Shown piece by piece: positions 10,730 to 21,953 of a stretch of DNA of 33,534 bases. Under the pieces are notes generated by a model that ran no database searches, was not told the DNA's origin, and saw nothing but the letters and a program-made list of their open reading frames with translations. The stretch comes from Actinomycetes bacterium. GTDB lineage: Bacteria; Actinomycetota; Actinomycetes; JAHEKZ01. The translations under genes were made by a program, and so were the position numbers. The DNA lies in assembly GCA_024644345.1 (NCBI GenBank), contig JAHELE010000016.1, forward strand, positions 1 through 33,534, read 5' to 3'. Position 1 is the stretch's first letter, and every line of letters starts with the position of its first letter.

Positions 10730-12024
10730 GACTCGAGCTCAGCGTGACTGACGCGCTTGCCGAGACCCCGTGGTGGCTATCGGCGATCAAGGCGCTCGTC
10801 ATCTTTGGGTTTCTCGTTGTCAGCACCCTGGTAATGATCTGGGCCGAGCGTCGCGTCGTGGCCCGAATGCAGCAGCGGGTGGGCCCGAACCGGGTCGGTC
10901 CCTTCGGACTGCTGCAGGGACTGGCTGATGGCATCAAGCTGGCGCTGAAGGAAGACATCATCCCGACCGCCGCCGACAAGGCGATCTTCATTCTTGCTCC
11001 GATCATCTCGGCCACGACGTGCTTCTTGGCCTTCGCCGTGATTCCCTTTGGCCCGGTCGTCAGTGTCTTTGGGCAGGAAACCGCACTGCAGCTCACCGAC
11101 TTCTCGGTCTCGGTTCTGTATGTCCTGGCCGTCACCTCCATCGGGGTCTACGGGTTGGTTCTTGCCGGATGGTCGAGCGGCTCCACCTACCCTCTGCTCG
11201 GTGGGCTTCGTTCATCGGCACAGGTGATCTCGTACGAAATCGCCATGGGCTTGTCGTTCGTAGCGGTGTTCTTGTACTCGGGATCGATGTCCACCTCTGA
11301 GATCGTCTCGTCACAGGACCGTCTGTGGTTCGCGATCATCCTGCTGCCGTCGTTCCTGATCTACGTCGTGTCGATGGTCGGTGAGACCAACCGAGCACCG
11401 TTCGACCTGCCTGAGGCCGAGGGTGAGCTGGTTGGCGGGTTCCACACCGAGTACAGCTCGCTGAAGTTCGCACTCTTCTTCCTCGCGGAGTACATCAACA
11501 TGTTCACGGTGGCGGCACTGGCCACCACGCTCTTCCTCGGAGGTTGGCAGGCGCCGTGGCCTCTCGGTGGTCCGATCTGGGGTGGAGCGAACGACGGCTG
11601 GTGGCCGGTTCTGTGGTTCGTGGCCAAGCTGTGGATCTTCATGTTCATGTTCATCTGGCTACGCGGCACCCTGCCTCGCATGCGTTACGACCAGTTCATG
11701 AAGTTCGGCTGGAAGGTCCTTATCCCGCTGTCGCTGTTGTGGATCGCGGTCGTGGCAACCGTCCGTGCGGTCTCCAACGAGGCCTCGATCGACCGACAGG
11801 ACATCTTGATCTATGGGGGAGTCACCCTTGCGATCCTGCTCGTGATCAGCATCGTCTGGGACTACATCGCCGGGCGTGAGTCCGAGCAGGTCGACGACGT
11901 CGCCATGCCCTTCGACCCGTTCAGCGGCGGGCATCCCGTGCCTCCCCTGCCGGGCCAACAGGCAGTGACTGTGGCAGTGTCTGCGAGTTCGTCTGACGGT
12001 GACAAGGAGGTGCTCGATGCCTAG
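10726..12024 (+). CDS. nuoH: NADH-quinone oxidoreductase subunit H
   Basis: [64 protein letters not shown]. Confidence 0.97.
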   Translation: MRLELSVTDALAETPWWLSAIKALVIFGFLVVSTLVMIWAERRVVARMQQRVGPNRVGPFGLLQGLADGIKLALKEDIIPTAADKAIFILAPIISATTCFLAFAVIPFGPVVSVFGQETALQLTDFSVSVLYVLAVTSIGVYGLVLAGWSSGSTYPLLGGLRSSAQVISYEIAMGLSFVAVFLYSGSMSTSEIVSSQDRLWFAIILLPSFLIYVVSMVGETNRAPFDLPEAEGELVGGFHTEYSSLKFALFFLAEYINMFTVAALATTLFLGGWQAPWPLGGPIWGGANDGWWPVLWFVAKLWIFMFMFIWLRGTLPRMRYDQFMKFGWKVLIPLSLLWIAVVATVRAVSNEASIDRQDILIYGGVTLAILLVISIVWDYIAGRESEQVDDVAMPFDPFSGGHPVPPLPGQQAVTVAVSASSSDGDKEVLDA

Positions 12025-12568
12025 CTTCCTCGATCCGATCGCCGGGTTCGGTGTCACCTTCACGACCATGTTCCGCAAGGTGACAACGGAGGAGTACCCC
12101 GAGCAGCGCAAGCCGATGATGCCGCGCTTTCACGGCAGGCACGTACTGAACCGCTACTCCGACGGCCTCGAACGCTGCATCGGGTGCGAGCTCTGCGCCT
12201 GGGCCTGCCCGGCCGACGCCATCTATGTCGAAGGCGCGGCTAACACCGACGACGAGCGCTACTCACCGGGAGAACGTTACGGCCGCGTCTACCAGATCAA
12301 CTATCTCCGTTGCATCTTCTGCGGCATGTGCCTGGAGGCATGTCCCACTCGTGCTCTGACAATGAGTCACGAGTACGAGCTGGCCGACAACAACCGTGCC
12401 GACCTCATCTTCGAGAAGCAGGATCTGCTCGCTCCCATGTCGTCAGGGATGGTGGCACCGCCGCATGCGATGGCGTCGGGAACCACCGAGAAGAACTACT
12501 ACGCCGGAGAGTTCGACCAACCCGACGGCTCCGCTGCCCCGGTGCAACGTGCCGAGGAGAAGCGATGA
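12017..12568 (+). CDS. nuoI: NADH-quinone oxidoreductase subunit I
   Basis: Two CxxCxxCxxxCP motifs: [12 protein letters not shown] and [15 protein letters not shown] at 12017 in frame with ORF 11999. Confidence 0.95.
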   Translation: MPSFLDPIAGFGVTFTTMFRKVTTEEYPEQRKPMMPRFHGRHVLNRYSDGLERCIGCELCAWACPADAIYVEGAANTDDERYSPGERYGRVYQINYLRCIFCGMCLEACPTRALTMSHEYELADNNRADLIFEKQDLLAPMSSGMVAPPHAMASGTTEKNYYAGEFDQPDGSAAPVQRAEEKR

Positions 12569-13350
12569 TCGAGCTCCTCGCCGCGACTTCTCCGACATCC
12601 ACGGGCGAAGCTGTCGCTTTCTGGTTCCTGGCGCCGACTGCCGTCGTTGCGGCGGTCATGATTCTGCTCAGCCGCAAGGCGGTTCACAGTGCGCTGTGGA
12701 TGGCTACCACGATGATCGTCCTTGCTGTTCTGTTCATCATGCAGGGTGGCATCTTCCTCGGCGTGGTTCAGGTCGTGGTCTACACCGGAGCAGTGATGAT
12801 GCTGTTCCTCTTTGTTCTGATGCTGGTCGGCGTCGACGCCTCCGACTCGTTCGTCGAGACCTTGCGGGCGCAGCGTGTCGCCGGGATTCTGCTCGGAGCC
12901 GGCTTCGGGGTCCTGTTGATTGCCGCGGTAAGCCGGGCGACCTTCCCGGAGGCGACGGGAGTAGGTGCCGCCAACGATGCCGCCGGTGGACACGTCGAGG
13001 CCATTGCTGAGGCCATCTTCACCAGGTACGTCTTCACGTTCGAAGTGGTCAGCATCGTGCTGATCACCGCGGCCGTCGGTGCGATGGCTTTGACCCACAG
13101 GGAACGGCTCACCCCGCGGCGGCCGCAGCCGGAGCTGTCCGTCGACCGGATCCGAAGCGCCCACCCGACGCCGCACCCCAGCCCAGGTGTCTACGCGCAG
13201 CACAACGCGGTTGACACCCCGGCACTTCTACCCGACGGCACCGCGTCCGAGGCGTCGGTGCCTGACGAGCTGAGGCGCCAAGGAACTGTTCGCTACACCG
13301 AGCTCGAGGACGCCAGGAAGCAGGAAGATGAGGACGGTGAGCAGGGATGA
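12565..13350 (+). CDS. nuoJ: NADH-quinone oxidoreductase subunit J
   Basis: [49 protein letters not shown]; true start ATG 12565 (4 bp overlap with nuoI). Confidence 0.93.
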   Translation: MIELLAATSPTSTGEAVAFWFLAPTAVVAAVMILLSRKAVHSALWMATTMIVLAVLFIMQGGIFLGVVQVVVYTGAVMMLFLFVLMLVGVDASDSFVETLRAQRVAGILLGAGFGVLLIAAVSRATFPEATGVGAANDAAGGHVEAIAEAIFTRYVFTFEVVSIVLITAAVGAMALTHRERLTPRRPQPELSVDRIRSAHPTPHPSPGVYAQHNAVDTPALLPDGTASEASVPDELRRQGTVRYTELEDARKQEDEDGEQG

Positions 13351-13646
13351 ACCCCGAGAACTACCTCTACCTTGCCAGCATCCTCTTCGTCATCGGTGCG
13401 GTGGGCGTTCTCGTACGCCGCAACGCGATCGTGGTGTTCATGTGCATCGAGCTGATGCTCAACGCGTCCAATCTTGCCTTCGTGGCGTTCGCGCGACTGA
13501 ACGGCAACATCGACGGGCAGGTGGTGGCCTTCTTCGTGATGGTGGTGGCAGCCGCCGAGGTAGTCATTGGTCTAGCCGTCATCGTCACGATCTTCCGCAC
13601 CCGCCGCTCGGCTTCGGTCGACGACCCCAACCTGCTGAAGCTCTGA
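13347..13646 (+). CDS. nuoK: NADH-quinone oxidoreductase subunit K
   Basis: [29 protein letters not shown]...[13 protein letters not shown]. Confidence 0.95.
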   Translation: MNPENYLYLASILFVIGAVGVLVRRNAIVVFMCIELMLNASNLAFVAFARLNGNIDGQVVAFFVMVVAAAEVVIGLAVIVTIFRTRRSASVDDPNLLKL

Positions 13647-13707
13647 TCGCGATGGTGCCACGTCGTCTTCTGAGCGGGCTCACGCCCACGATCCCGGAGA
13701 GTGTTCG

Positions 13708-15642
13708 ATGAACGCCGCAGCGATCGCCCAGTTGAGCGAGGGCGGTGAACAGGTGATCAGTGAGGCGACGGGCATATTCGGACTGACCTGGTTGCTGATC
13801 GCGCTGCCGCTGCTCGGTGCTGCGGTCCTGCTTCTCGGTGGTCGGCGCACCAACGGTTTCGGACCGCTGTTCGCGACAACACTGGTGGGCCTTGCGTTCC
13901 TACTGGGCATGGTCCAGTTCGTCCAGATGGTGGGCGAGCCGGCCGCAGGCCGTTCGTTCGTCCAGAGCCTCTTCACCTGGGCGCCCATCGGTGACTTCAG
14001 CGTTGACGTCGGGTTTCAGCTTGATCCGCTGTCGATGGCGTTTGTGCTGCTCGTCACGTTCGTGGGCGGGCTCGTGCACGTGTACTCGCTCGGGTACATG
14101 GCCGACGACCCCGACAGACGGCGCTTCTTTGGCTATCTCAATCTGTTCGTCGCCTCGATGCTCCTTCTGGTCCTGGCCAGCAACTACGTGCTCGTCTACG
14201 TCGGTTGGGAAGGTGTCGGGCTCGCTTCGTACCTGTTGATCGGCTTCTGGAACGCCAAGGCCGAGTACGCGACTGCGGCCAAGAAGGCGTTCGTGATGAA
14301 CCGTGTTGGCGACATCGGGATGTCGCTCGCGATCATGCTCATGGTCACGACCTTCGGTACGACCGCTTTCTCCGGTGTCTTCTCAGGCGTCGAGGAAGCC
14401 AGCTCCGGCGTCGTCCTGGCAATCGGCCTGCTGCTGCTTCTGGCGGCTACCGGCAAGAGTGCCCAACTTCCTCTCCAGGCCTGGCTCGGGGACGCCATGG
14501 CTGGCCCGACGCCCGTGTCAGCTCTGATCCACGCAGCCACGATGGTGACTGCCGGTGTCTATCTGATCGTCCGGTCCAATCCGATCTTTGACTTGTCGGA
14601 CGGAGCGAGGCTCGCCGTCGTCCTGGTCGGCGTGTTGACGTTGCTGTTCGGAGCATTTGTCGGCACGGCCAAGGACGACATCAAGAAGGCGTTGGCCGCA
14701 TCCACTATGAGTCAGATCGGATATATGATCTTGGCTGCCGGGCTTGGTCCAGCCGGTTACGCGTTTGCCATCTTCCATCTGTTGACCCACGGCTTCTTCA
14801 AGGCCGGATTGTTCCTCGGAGCTGGGTCGGTCATGCACGGCATGGACGACGAGGTCAACATGCGGCGCTACGGCGGCTTGAGAAAAGCCATGCCGCTGAC
14901 GTTCATCACCTTCTTCGTCGGCTACCTGGCGATCATCGGGATTCCACCCTTTGCCGGCTTCTTCTCCAAGGACAAGATCATCGAGGCCGCACTGGCCGAC
15001 AACGTCTGGCTCGGCGCCGCCGCCATCTTGGGTGCAGGGATCACCGCCTTCTACATGAGCCGGGTGGTCTTCATGACCTTCTTCGGCGAGCGGCGCTGGG
15101 CCGATGATGCTCATCCGCACGAGTCGCCTCGATCGATGACGATTCCCATGGTGCTGCTCGGGATCGGATCGGTCGTCCTCGGGTACGTCCTCTACTCAGG
15201 CAGCCGCATCGTTCTGTGGCTCGAGCCCGTGGTCGGACCCGAGGAGGAGCACGAGCTCGCCATCCCGGTGCTCGCCATCACAGCCATCATCATCGCGGTG
15301 ACCCTGGTCGGGGTGGCCGTCGCCTACTCGATGTACCTGCGCAAGCCGGTTCCCGTACAGGCGCCGCTCGGCACGGTGCTCACCCGGGCTGCGCGCCAGG
15401 ACTTCTACCAAGACGCCTTCAACGAGTCGGTTTTCATGCGGCCCGGCCAGTACCTGACGCGGTTCCTCGTCTTCTTCGACAATCGCGTGGTTGACGGATT
15501 CGTCAATGGGTCAGCGGCTCTCATCGGCGGCGGGTCGGCACGCCTGCGCCGTTGGCAGACCGGGTTTGTGCGCTCCTATGCGCTGTCCATGCTCGCCGGC
15601 GCCGTCCTGGTCGTCGGCATCCTCGTACTGGTGAGGCTCTGA
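13708..15642 (+). CDS. nuoL: NADH-quinone oxidoreductase subunit L
   Basis: [55 protein letters not shown]. Confidence 0.95.
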   Translation: MNAAAIAQLSEGGEQVISEATGIFGLTWLLIALPLLGAAVLLLGGRRTNGFGPLFATTLVGLAFLLGMVQFVQMVGEPAAGRSFVQSLFTWAPIGDFSVDVGFQLDPLSMAFVLLVTFVGGLVHVYSLGYMADDPDRRRFFGYLNLFVASMLLLVLASNYVLVYVGWEGVGLASYLLIGFWNAKAEYATAAKKAFVMNRVGDIGMSLAIMLMVTTFGTTAFSGVFSGVEEASSGVVLAIGLLLLLAATGKSAQLPLQAWLGDAMAGPTPVSALIHAATMVTAGVYLIVRSNPIFDLSDGARLAVVLVGVLTLLFGAFVGTAKDDIKKALAASTMSQIGYMILAAGLGPAGYAFAIFHLLTHGFFKAGLFLGAGSVMHGMDDEVNMRRYGGLRKAMPLTFITFFVGYLAIIGIPPFAGFFSKDKIIEAALADNVWLGAAAILGAGITAFYMSRVVFMTFFGERRWADDAHPHESPRSMTIPMVLLGIGSVVLGYVLYSGSRIVLWLEPVVGPEEEHELAIPVLAITAIIIAVTLVGVAVAYSMYLRKPVPVQAPLGTVLTRAARQDFYQDAFNESVFMRPGQYLTRFLVFFDNRVVDGFVNGSAALIGGGSARLRRWQTGFVRSYALSMLAGAVLVVGILVLVRL

Positions 15643-15643
15643 C

Positions 15644-17203
15644 GTGAACGACTTTCCGGTACTGAGCATCCTGGGGCTGCTGCCGTTCGCAGCCGCAGTT
15701 GTGGTGGCGTTCCTTCCGCACGGCCGCGAGCTGTTGGCCAAACAGATTGCACTGGTCGTGTCCCTCGTCATGCTTGGTCTCACGGTGGCAATGGCCATCT
15801 CCTTCGAGCCCAACGCTGCCGAGCCTTTCCAGTTCGTCGAGAAGACACCGTGGATCGAGAAGTTCGGGATCAGCTACGCCCTGGGTGTTGACGGCATCGC
15901 CCTCGTGCTGATCGCGATGGCTGTCTCACTGGCGCCGGTCGTGATCCTGGCCGGCTGGAATGATGCCGATGACAACGAGAGGCATCGGCCGCAGACCTAT
16001 TTCGCGCTGCTACTTGCACTCCTCGGCACCATCGTCTTCGTCTTTGCCGCGACCGACCTCTTCCTCTTCTACGTTGCCTTCGAGGTCATGCTGGTTCCGG
16101 TCTATTTCTTGATCGGGATGTTCGGACGCGGCCAGCGCACGTATGCAGCGGTGAAGTTCTTGCTGTACAGCCTCTTCGGCGGCCTGCTGTTGCTCGCCGC
16201 TCTGATCGGGTTGTATGTCGTGTCGGTCCAGGAGCTCGGCACCGGAACCTTTGACTGGACGCTGCTGGCGGGGATGCCGATCGACGCCGATACCCAGAAG
16301 ATCCTGTTCGCGGGCTTCTTCTTCGCCTTTGCGGTGAAGGCTCCGATGGTCCCTGTTCACACGTGGCTGCCGGATGCCGCCGCCTCGGCGACGCCCGCAA
16401 CCTCAACACTGCTAGTTGGCGTCCTCGACAAAGTGGCCACGTTCGCGATGCTGCGGCTCGTGATTCCGATCTTCCCCGATGCTTCTGAGTGGGCAGCGCC
16501 GTTCGTCGTCACGCTGGCGGTCATCAGCATCGTCTACGGCGCTCTGGTCGCGATCGGGCAGACAGACATGTACCGCCTGATCGCGTACACCTCTGTCTCG
16601 CACTTCGGATTCATCATCTTGGGCATCTTTGCCTTCACCGAGATCGGTGGTTCAGGGTCGGTCGTCTACATGGTCGCGCATGGGCTCTCCACTGCCGCGC
16701 TGTTCCTGGTGGCAGGATTCCTGGTCAGGCGACGTGGTTCGAGCTTGATTCCGTCGTTCGGCGGTGTCCAGCGAGTCGCTCCACTGCTGGCCGGGTTCTT
16801 CTTGCTTGCGGGGCTCTCCAGCTTGGCCATGCCCGGGCTGGCGAGCTTCGTCGGAGAGCTCACGGTTCTGATCGGCTCGTACCAGCGCTGGCCGGTCGCC
16901 GCGGGCATTGCCGTCATCGGTATCGTCCTGTCGTCCCTCTACGTGCTGATCATGTACCAGCGGGTGGCTCAGGGTCCCGAGACTGAGAACGTCAAGGGAA
17001 TGCGCGATGCGGTGCCGCGCGAAGTGGTGGTCTTCGCACCCATCCTCGCGCTGACGCTCGCCGTCGGGATCTTCCCGAAGCCGTTGTTCGACGTCGTGAA
17101 CCCGGCAATCGAGCGCACCTTCAGCTTCCTTCAGGTCGCCCCAGTCGAACCTGAAGTCCCGGCGACAGACGGCGCCATGACCGAGGGAGGGGAGAACTCA
17201 TGA
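15644..17203 (+). CDS. nuoM: NADH-quinone oxidoreductase subunit M
   Basis: YVAFEVMLVPVYFLIGMFG, FAVKAPMVPVHTWLPDAAASATPATSTLLVGVLDK; GTG start. Confidence 0.95.
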   Translation: MNDFPVLSILGLLPFAAAVVVAFLPHGRELLAKQIALVVSLVMLGLTVAMAISFEPNAAEPFQFVEKTPWIEKFGISYALGVDGIALVLIAMAVSLAPVVILAGWNDADDNERHRPQTYFALLLALLGTIVFVFAATDLFLFYVAFEVMLVPVYFLIGMFGRGQRTYAAVKFLLYSLFGGLLLLAALIGLYVVSVQELGTGTFDWTLLAGMPIDADTQKILFAGFFFAFAVKAPMVPVHTWLPDAAASATPATSTLLVGVLDKVATFAMLRLVIPIFPDASEWAAPFVVTLAVISIVYGALVAIGQTDMYRLIAYTSVSHFGFIILGIFAFTEIGGSGSVVYMVAHGLSTAALFLVAGFLVRRRGSSLIPSFGGVQRVAPLLAGFFLLAGLSSLAMPGLASFVGELTVLIGSYQRWPVAAGIAVIGIVLSSLYVLIMYQRVAQGPETENVKGMRDAVPREVVVFAPILALTLAVGIFPKPLFDVVNPAIERTFSFLQVAPVEPEVPATDGAMTEGGENS

Positions 17204-18756
17204 TGCCGCGCCTCGTGGACGAGTTCACTTCGCCAACCTTCGAGTACCAGTTGCTGGCCCCGATGCTCATCGTCTTCGGCGGGGCCATCGTGGGCGTCCT
17301 GATCGAGGCCTTCGCCCCGAGGGGTCCACGCCGACGTATCCAGCTTGCTCTTGGTCTCCTCACCCTCGTCGTCGCGTTCGTGGCCCTGCTTGCAGTGACT
17401 CGGCCAGACCTCGGTGATGTGGCGGCCGCCGGCACCGTGGCGATCGACGGACCGGCGGTGTTCTTGCAGGGAGCGATCCTGATCTTGGCGTTCCTGTCGT
17501 TCCTGCTCTTCGTCGAGCGGGGCGTGGATTCCGCCGGTGACGCCTTCACGCCGTCGGGTGCAACCATCCCGGGAAGCGCAGCCGAACGTGAGCTCGTGGC
17601 GGCGGGAGTGTCGCAGACCGAGGTGTGGCCGTTGGCCCTCTTCTCGGTCGGCGGGATGATGCTGTTTGTCGCGGCCAACGATCTGCTGACCTTCTTCGTC
17701 GCCCTCGAAGTCATGTCCCTGCCGCTTTACCTGCTGGTGGGTCTGGCGCGCCGTCGCCGTCTGTTGAGCCAGGAAGCGGCGTTGAAGTACTTCCTGCTGG
17801 GATCCTTTTCGTCAGCTTTCCTGCTCTTCGGGTCGGCCATGCTGTTCGGCTACTCCGGATCGATCTCGTTCGCGGGGATCTACGACTCGCTTTCCTCCGG
17901 AGTCGGGCTCGATCCACTCCTGCTCATCGGCACCGGAATGGTGGCGATCGGTCTCTTCTTCAAGGTGGGGGCCGTCCCGTTCCACTCGTGGGTCCCGGAC
18001 GTGTACCAAGGGGCCCCAACCCCGGTCACAGCCTTCATGGCGGCGGCAACGAAGGTCGCTGCGTTCGGGGCGATGCTGCGGATCTTCTACGTTGCGCTTG
18101 GCGACTACGAGTGGAACTGGCGTCCGATGTTCTGGGTCGTCACCATTCTCACGATCGTTGTCGGATCGATCCTGGCGATCACCCAGACCGACATCAAACG
18201 CATGCTCGCCTACTCGTCGGTGGCTCAGGCTGGCTTCATCCTGACCGGTGTCACCGCCGCGTCGGACGCGGGTCTGTCCAGCACGATGTTCTATCTCGCC
18301 GCGTACGGGTTCGCGACAATCGGAGCGTTTGCGTTGGTCATGCTCGTCCGCGACGGCACCTCGGAGGCGACCCATCTGTCGCGGTGGGCTGGCCTGGGGC
18401 GTCGCTCACCGATCATTGCTGGAGTGCTGTCACTCTTCCTGCTGTCCTTCGCTGGCATCCCCTTGACCAGTGGGTTCATCGGCAAGTTCTTGGTGTTCGA
18501 AGCCGCTGTCGACGGAGGAGCCACACCCCTTGTGATCGTTGGAGCCATCTTCAGCGCCGTTGCGGCGTTCTTCTATGTTCGCGTCATCGTGCTGATGTAC
18601 TTCTCCGACCCGCCCGACGATGCGCCAGCCATTGCGCTTCCGGGCTCGGCGACCACACTGGCAGTGGCTGTGTGTGCGGCGGGCACCCTGGCCCTTGGGG
18701 TGGTGCCGGGTCCCGTGATCGACCTCGCGCAGGAAGCCGCGGCCTTCATCCGCTGA
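17200..18756 (+). CDS. nuoN: NADH-quinone oxidoreductase subunit N
   Basis: FVALEVMSLPLYLLVGL, FKVGAVPFHSWVPDVYQGAPTPVTAFMAAATKVAAF. Confidence 0.95.
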   Translation: MMPRLVDEFTSPTFEYQLLAPMLIVFGGAIVGVLIEAFAPRGPRRRIQLALGLLTLVVAFVALLAVTRPDLGDVAAAGTVAIDGPAVFLQGAILILAFLSFLLFVERGVDSAGDAFTPSGATIPGSAAERELVAAGVSQTEVWPLALFSVGGMMLFVAANDLLTFFVALEVMSLPLYLLVGLARRRRLLSQEAALKYFLLGSFSSAFLLFGSAMLFGYSGSISFAGIYDSLSSGVGLDPLLLIGTGMVAIGLFFKVGAVPFHSWVPDVYQGAPTPVTAFMAAATKVAAFGAMLRIFYVALGDYEWNWRPMFWVVTILTIVVGSILAITQTDIKRMLAYSSVAQAGFILTGVTAASDAGLSSTMFYLAAYGFATIGAFALVMLVRDGTSEATHLSRWAGLGRRSPIIAGVLSLFLLSFAGIPLTSGFIGKFLVFEAAVDGGATPLVIVGAIFSAVAAFFYVRVIVLMYFSDPPDDAPAIALPGSATTLAVAVCAAGTLALGVVPGPVIDLAQEAAAFIR

Positions 18757-18757
18757 C

Positions 18758-19747
18758 ATGAGCGACTTCGACCTCGGGCAGATCGACGCGGACCTGGCTT
18801 CCTCTCTTTCTCGGGGGCTCGACGACGTCGAGAGTCTGCTGCGTCTGTCACTGGAGTCGGACTACGCCTTCGTCACCGAGGCCTCGCGCCATCTGGTGGA
18901 CGCCGGGGGCAAACGATTCCGTCCCCTGCTGGTCCTGTTGGCCTCGCACTTCGGTGACCCGGCTGCAAGAGGCGTCACCCCGGCCGCGGCGGTGGTCGAG
19001 CTCACCCATCTGGCCACGCTCTATCACGACGACGTGATGGACGAGGCCGAGCTGCGTCGAGGAGCGCCGTCGGCGAATGCCCGCTGGGACAACACGGTCG
19101 CCATCCTCACCGGTGACTTCCTCTTCTCGCGGGCATCGGAGCTGTTGGCCGACCTCGGCCCTGAGGCGGTGCGGATTCAGGCGCAGACGTTCGGCCGGCT
19201 GGTCGTCGGCCAGATCCAAGAGACGTTGGGCCCGGCGGACGGTGATGACCCGGTAGAGCACTACCTGCGAGTGGTGGCCGACAAGACTGGTTCGCTGATC
19301 GCGACGTCAGGGCGGTTCGGGGCGATGATGGCGGGCGCGAGCGAGGAAATCGTCGAGGTGATGACCACCTACGGCGAGTTGATCGGGGTGGCCTTCCAGC
19401 TGGCCGACGACGTCCTCGATGTCAGCAGCGACAGCCAGGATTCGGGCAAGACCCCGGGCACTGACCTTCGTGAGGGAGTGCGCACGCTTCCGGTGCTGCA
19501 CGCCTTGGCGTCGGTCGACCCTTCTGACGCCGAGCTACAGGATCTACTCCGCAGCGACCTGTCCGACGAGGCGCGTCTGTCGCGTGCTCTCGAGCTGCTG
19601 CGGGCAAGCGACGCCATGAGTCGATCGCGGGCCGACCTGCAGCGACATGCGGACGCCGCCCGTGAGGCGCTGAGACCGCTGCCGGATGGCTCGGCCAGGG
19701 AATCGCTTGAGTCGCTGTGCGATGCAGTGATCTCGCGCATCGGCTGA
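18758..19747 (+). CDS. Polyprenyl diphosphate synthase (likely menaquinone side-chain prenyl synthase)
   Basis: Asp-rich motifs LYHDDVMDEAELRRG and FQLADDVLDVSSD; GGKRFRPLL. Confidence 0.92.
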   Translation: MSDFDLGQIDADLASSLSRGLDDVESLLRLSLESDYAFVTEASRHLVDAGGKRFRPLLVLLASHFGDPAARGVTPAAAVVELTHLATLYHDDVMDEAELRRGAPSANARWDNTVAILTGDFLFSRASELLADLGPEAVRIQAQTFGRLVVGQIQETLGPADGDDPVEHYLRVVADKTGSLIATSGRFGAMMAGASEEIVEVMTTYGELIGVAFQLADDVLDVSSDSQDSGKTPGTDLREGVRTLPVLHALASVDPSDAELQDLLRSDLSDEARLSRALELLRASDAMSRSRADLQRHADAAREALRPLPDGSARESLESLCDAVISRIG

Positions 19748-19761
19748 CCCACCCTCCCCCC

Positions 19762-19865
19762 GCCGAGTGCACACCTGGTGGACGGAATTCGTCACCGAGT
19801 GCGCGCCCAGATCAAACCAGGAGTGCACTCGGCCGCCATAAACGTCAACCAGGTGTGCACTCGGC
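19762..19865. repeat. Nested inverted-repeat element (possible REP-like sequence or bidirectional terminator)
   Basis: GCCGAGTGCACACCTGGT (19762-19779) and its perfect 18 bp reverse complement ACCAGGTGTGCACTCGGC (19848-19865), with inner degenerate copies CACCGAGTGCGCGCCCAG (19793-19810) and CCAGGAGTGCACTCGGC (19817-19833); lies between convergent genes. Confidence 0.75.
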
Positions 19866-19873
19866 AGGCAACG

Positions 19874-20803
19874 TCAGCGGGCTTCTTGGGCGGCCTCGTC
19901 GATCTCCAGGTCCACTCGTGTGCGTCCCCGACGAACTGCGATCAGCGAGTCGATCGCCAGCACGACCAGGGCCGACCAGACCAGAGCGAATCCGATCCAA
20001 CGAGACGCCGGCATCGGCTCGTTGTAGACGTAGACCCCGATCAAGAACTGCAGCACCGGAGCGGTGTATTGCAGCAGTCCGATCCAGGTGAGGGGGATTC
20101 TGGTTGCGGAGGCACCGAAGAAGAGCAGCGGGACCACCGTGATCACGCCGAGCGAGGCGAGCAGCACGGCCATGCTCGGTCCCTCGTTGACAAAGCTGCT
20201 GGAGCCGGTGGAGGCGAGGAAGACGAGATACAGAGCGGCCACCGGCGCGAGAATGGCGGTCTCTGCAGACAGACTCTCGACCGCGCCCATATTGAGCGTC
20301 TTCTTGACCAGTCCGTAGGTGCCGAAGCTGACGGCCAACGTCAAAGCGATCCAGGGAAGTCCGCCGTAGTCGACCGTCAGCACGACCACTGCGATGGCTC
20401 CGAGGCCGACCGCCGCCCACTGCGGGCGACGAAGCCTCTCTTTGAGCAGCACGACCCCGAACAGCACGCTGACCAGCGGATTGATGAAGTAACCGAGAGA
20501 GGTCTGCACGACCTGCTCGCTGTTGACGCCGTAGATGTAGACGCCCCAGTTGATCGCGATGGTCACCGCTGCGGCAGGCAGCAGAATCATGCGTCGGCGG
20601 TCGCTCAGCAGTGGCCGGATCCAGGCCCACCGACGCGTGACGACGAGTACAAGCAGCAGAACAACGAGAGACCAGACGATCCGGTTCGCCAGGATTTCGA
20701 TCGGCGGGGTGGGGTCGAGCAGGGGGAAGTAGAGGGGAAACAGGCCCCACAGCAGGTATGCGGACAGCCCATAGATGAGTCCCCGACGGCGCTCCGACAC
20801 CAC
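19874..20803 (-). CDS. rarD: EamA/RarD family transporter
   Basis: GLIYGLSAYLLWGLFPLYFPLL...EILANRIVWS...NWGVYIYGVNSEQVVQTSLGYFINPLVSVLFGVVLLKERL: RarD hallmarks. Confidence 0.9.
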   Translation of the reverse strand: MVSERRRGLIYGLSAYLLWGLFPLYFPLLDPTPPIEILANRIVWSLVVLLLVLVVTRRWAWIRPLLSDRRRMILLPAAAVTIAINWGVYIYGVNSEQVVQTSLGYFINPLVSVLFGVVLLKERLRRPQWAAVGLGAIAVVVLTVDYGGLPWIALTLAVSFGTYGLVKKTLNMGAVESLSAETAILAPVAALYLVFLASTGSSSFVNEGPSMAVLLASLGVITVVPLLFFGASATRIPLTWIGLLQYTAPVLQFLIGVYVYNEPMPASRWIGFALVWSALVVLAIDSLIAVRRGRTRVDLEIDEAAQEAR

Positions 20804-20840
20804 GCCATCCTGTCACCCCGCCACAACCGACAACTCCGGG

Positions 20841-21953
20841 TCAGGCGTCGACGTGCCAGGTGTCCTTGCCGGCGATCAGATCTTCGAGGACGGGTCGGTC
20901 GCCGCTGCCTTCATCGTCGACCGCAGCGGCGATCTGTTCGTGCAGCAGATCGTCGTAGGTGGCCCGGTGAACGTCTCGGTAGACGCCGATAGCTGTCGTG
21001 TTCAGACTGCTGGGATCGGCCAGGCGGGACAAGGCGAAAGCGACTTCGGGGTTCGGTGCGTGGGCATCGTGGACCAGCAGGCGCTTGGTGCCGTACTCGG
21101 CTACGTCGACTACCCGTAGCGTGCCGTCGGGCATTCGGGACACGCCATGCTGCCCATCGGCCCCGAAGCGAATCGGTTCGCCGTGCTCGAGGCGAATCAC
21201 GGCATCGTCGCGGGTATCGGGTGCCTTCAACAGCTCAAACGCACCGTCGTTGAAGATGTTGCAGTTCTGGTAGATCTCGACCAGGGCGGTACCGCGATGG
21301 TGAGCTGCGGCTCGGAGCACACCGGTCAGATGTTTGCGGTCGGAGTCGATTGTGCGAGCCACGAAGGAGGCCTCGGCGCCGAGGGCGAGCGATACGGGGT
21401 TGAACGGGACGTCCAGCGAACCGAGGGGTGTCGACTTGGTCACCTTGCCCTGCTCGGACGTCGGTGAGTACTGCCCCTTGGTGAGGCCGTAGATGCGGTT
21501 GTTGAACAGCAGGATCTTGAGGTTCACGTTGCGGCGCAGGGCGTGGATCAGGTGGTTCCCACCGATCGACAGGGCGTCACCGTCACCCGTGACGACCCAT
21601 ACCGAGAGGTCGGGACGCGAGATCGCCAGTCCGGTGGCGATTGCCGGCGCGCGGCCGTGGATCGAGTGCATGCCGTAGGTGTTCATGTAGTACGGGAAGC
21701 GCGACGAGCAGCCAATTCCCGAGACGAAGACGACATTTTCGCGGCGGATGTTGAGCTCGGGCAGGAACGACTGGACGGCGGCGAGCACCGCGTAGTCCCC
21801 GCAGCCGGGGCACCAACGCACCTCTTGGTCGGTCTTGAAGTCCTTGGTCTTCAGGGGTTCGTCCACCGTCGGGATACCGGCCAATGGGTCGACGTGCGAA
21901 TCCTTGCCGGCCGCTGCCGCAATGAGGCCGAAACCGGGTGCTGGGCTATTCAT
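20841..21953 (-). CDS. korB: 2-oxoacid:ferredoxin oxidoreductase subunit beta (KorB-like)
   Basis: VRWCPGCGDYAVLAAVQSFLPEL; GIGCSSRFPYYMNTYGMHSIHGRAPAIATG; TPP motif VVTGDGDALSIGGNHLIHALRRN; true start ATG 21953 (MNSPAPGFG), overlapping the korA stop. Confidence 0.93.
   Translation of the reverse strand: MNSPAPGFGLIAAAAGKDSHVDPLAGIPTVDEPLKTKDFKTDQEVRWCPGCGDYAVLAAVQSFLPELNIRRENVVFVSGIGCSSRFPYYMNTYGMHSIHGRAPAIATGLAISRPDLSVWVVTGDGDALSIGGNHLIHALRRNVNLKILLFNNRIYGLTKGQYSPTSEQGKVTKSTPLGSLDVPFNPVSLALGAEASFVARTIDSDRKHLTGVLRAAAHHRGTALVEIYQNCNIFNDGAFELLKAPDTRDDAVIRLEHGEPIRFGADGQHGVSRMPDGTLRVVDVAEYGTKRLLVHDAHAPNPEVAFALSRLADPSSLNTTAIGVYRDVHRATYDDLLHEQIAAAVDDEGSGDRPVLEDLIAGKDTWHVDA

Noticed and set aside
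13647-13707. 61 bp gap between nuoK and nuoL as a hidden small gene or regulatory element
   Set aside because: No convincing ORF, RBS-start pair or strong hairpin apart from the nuoL RBS region.
19778-20992. 404 aa plus-strand ORF across the repeat, rarD and korB 3' end
   Set aside because: Gln/Asp/Arg-rich, no domain; antisense to a clear RarD protein.
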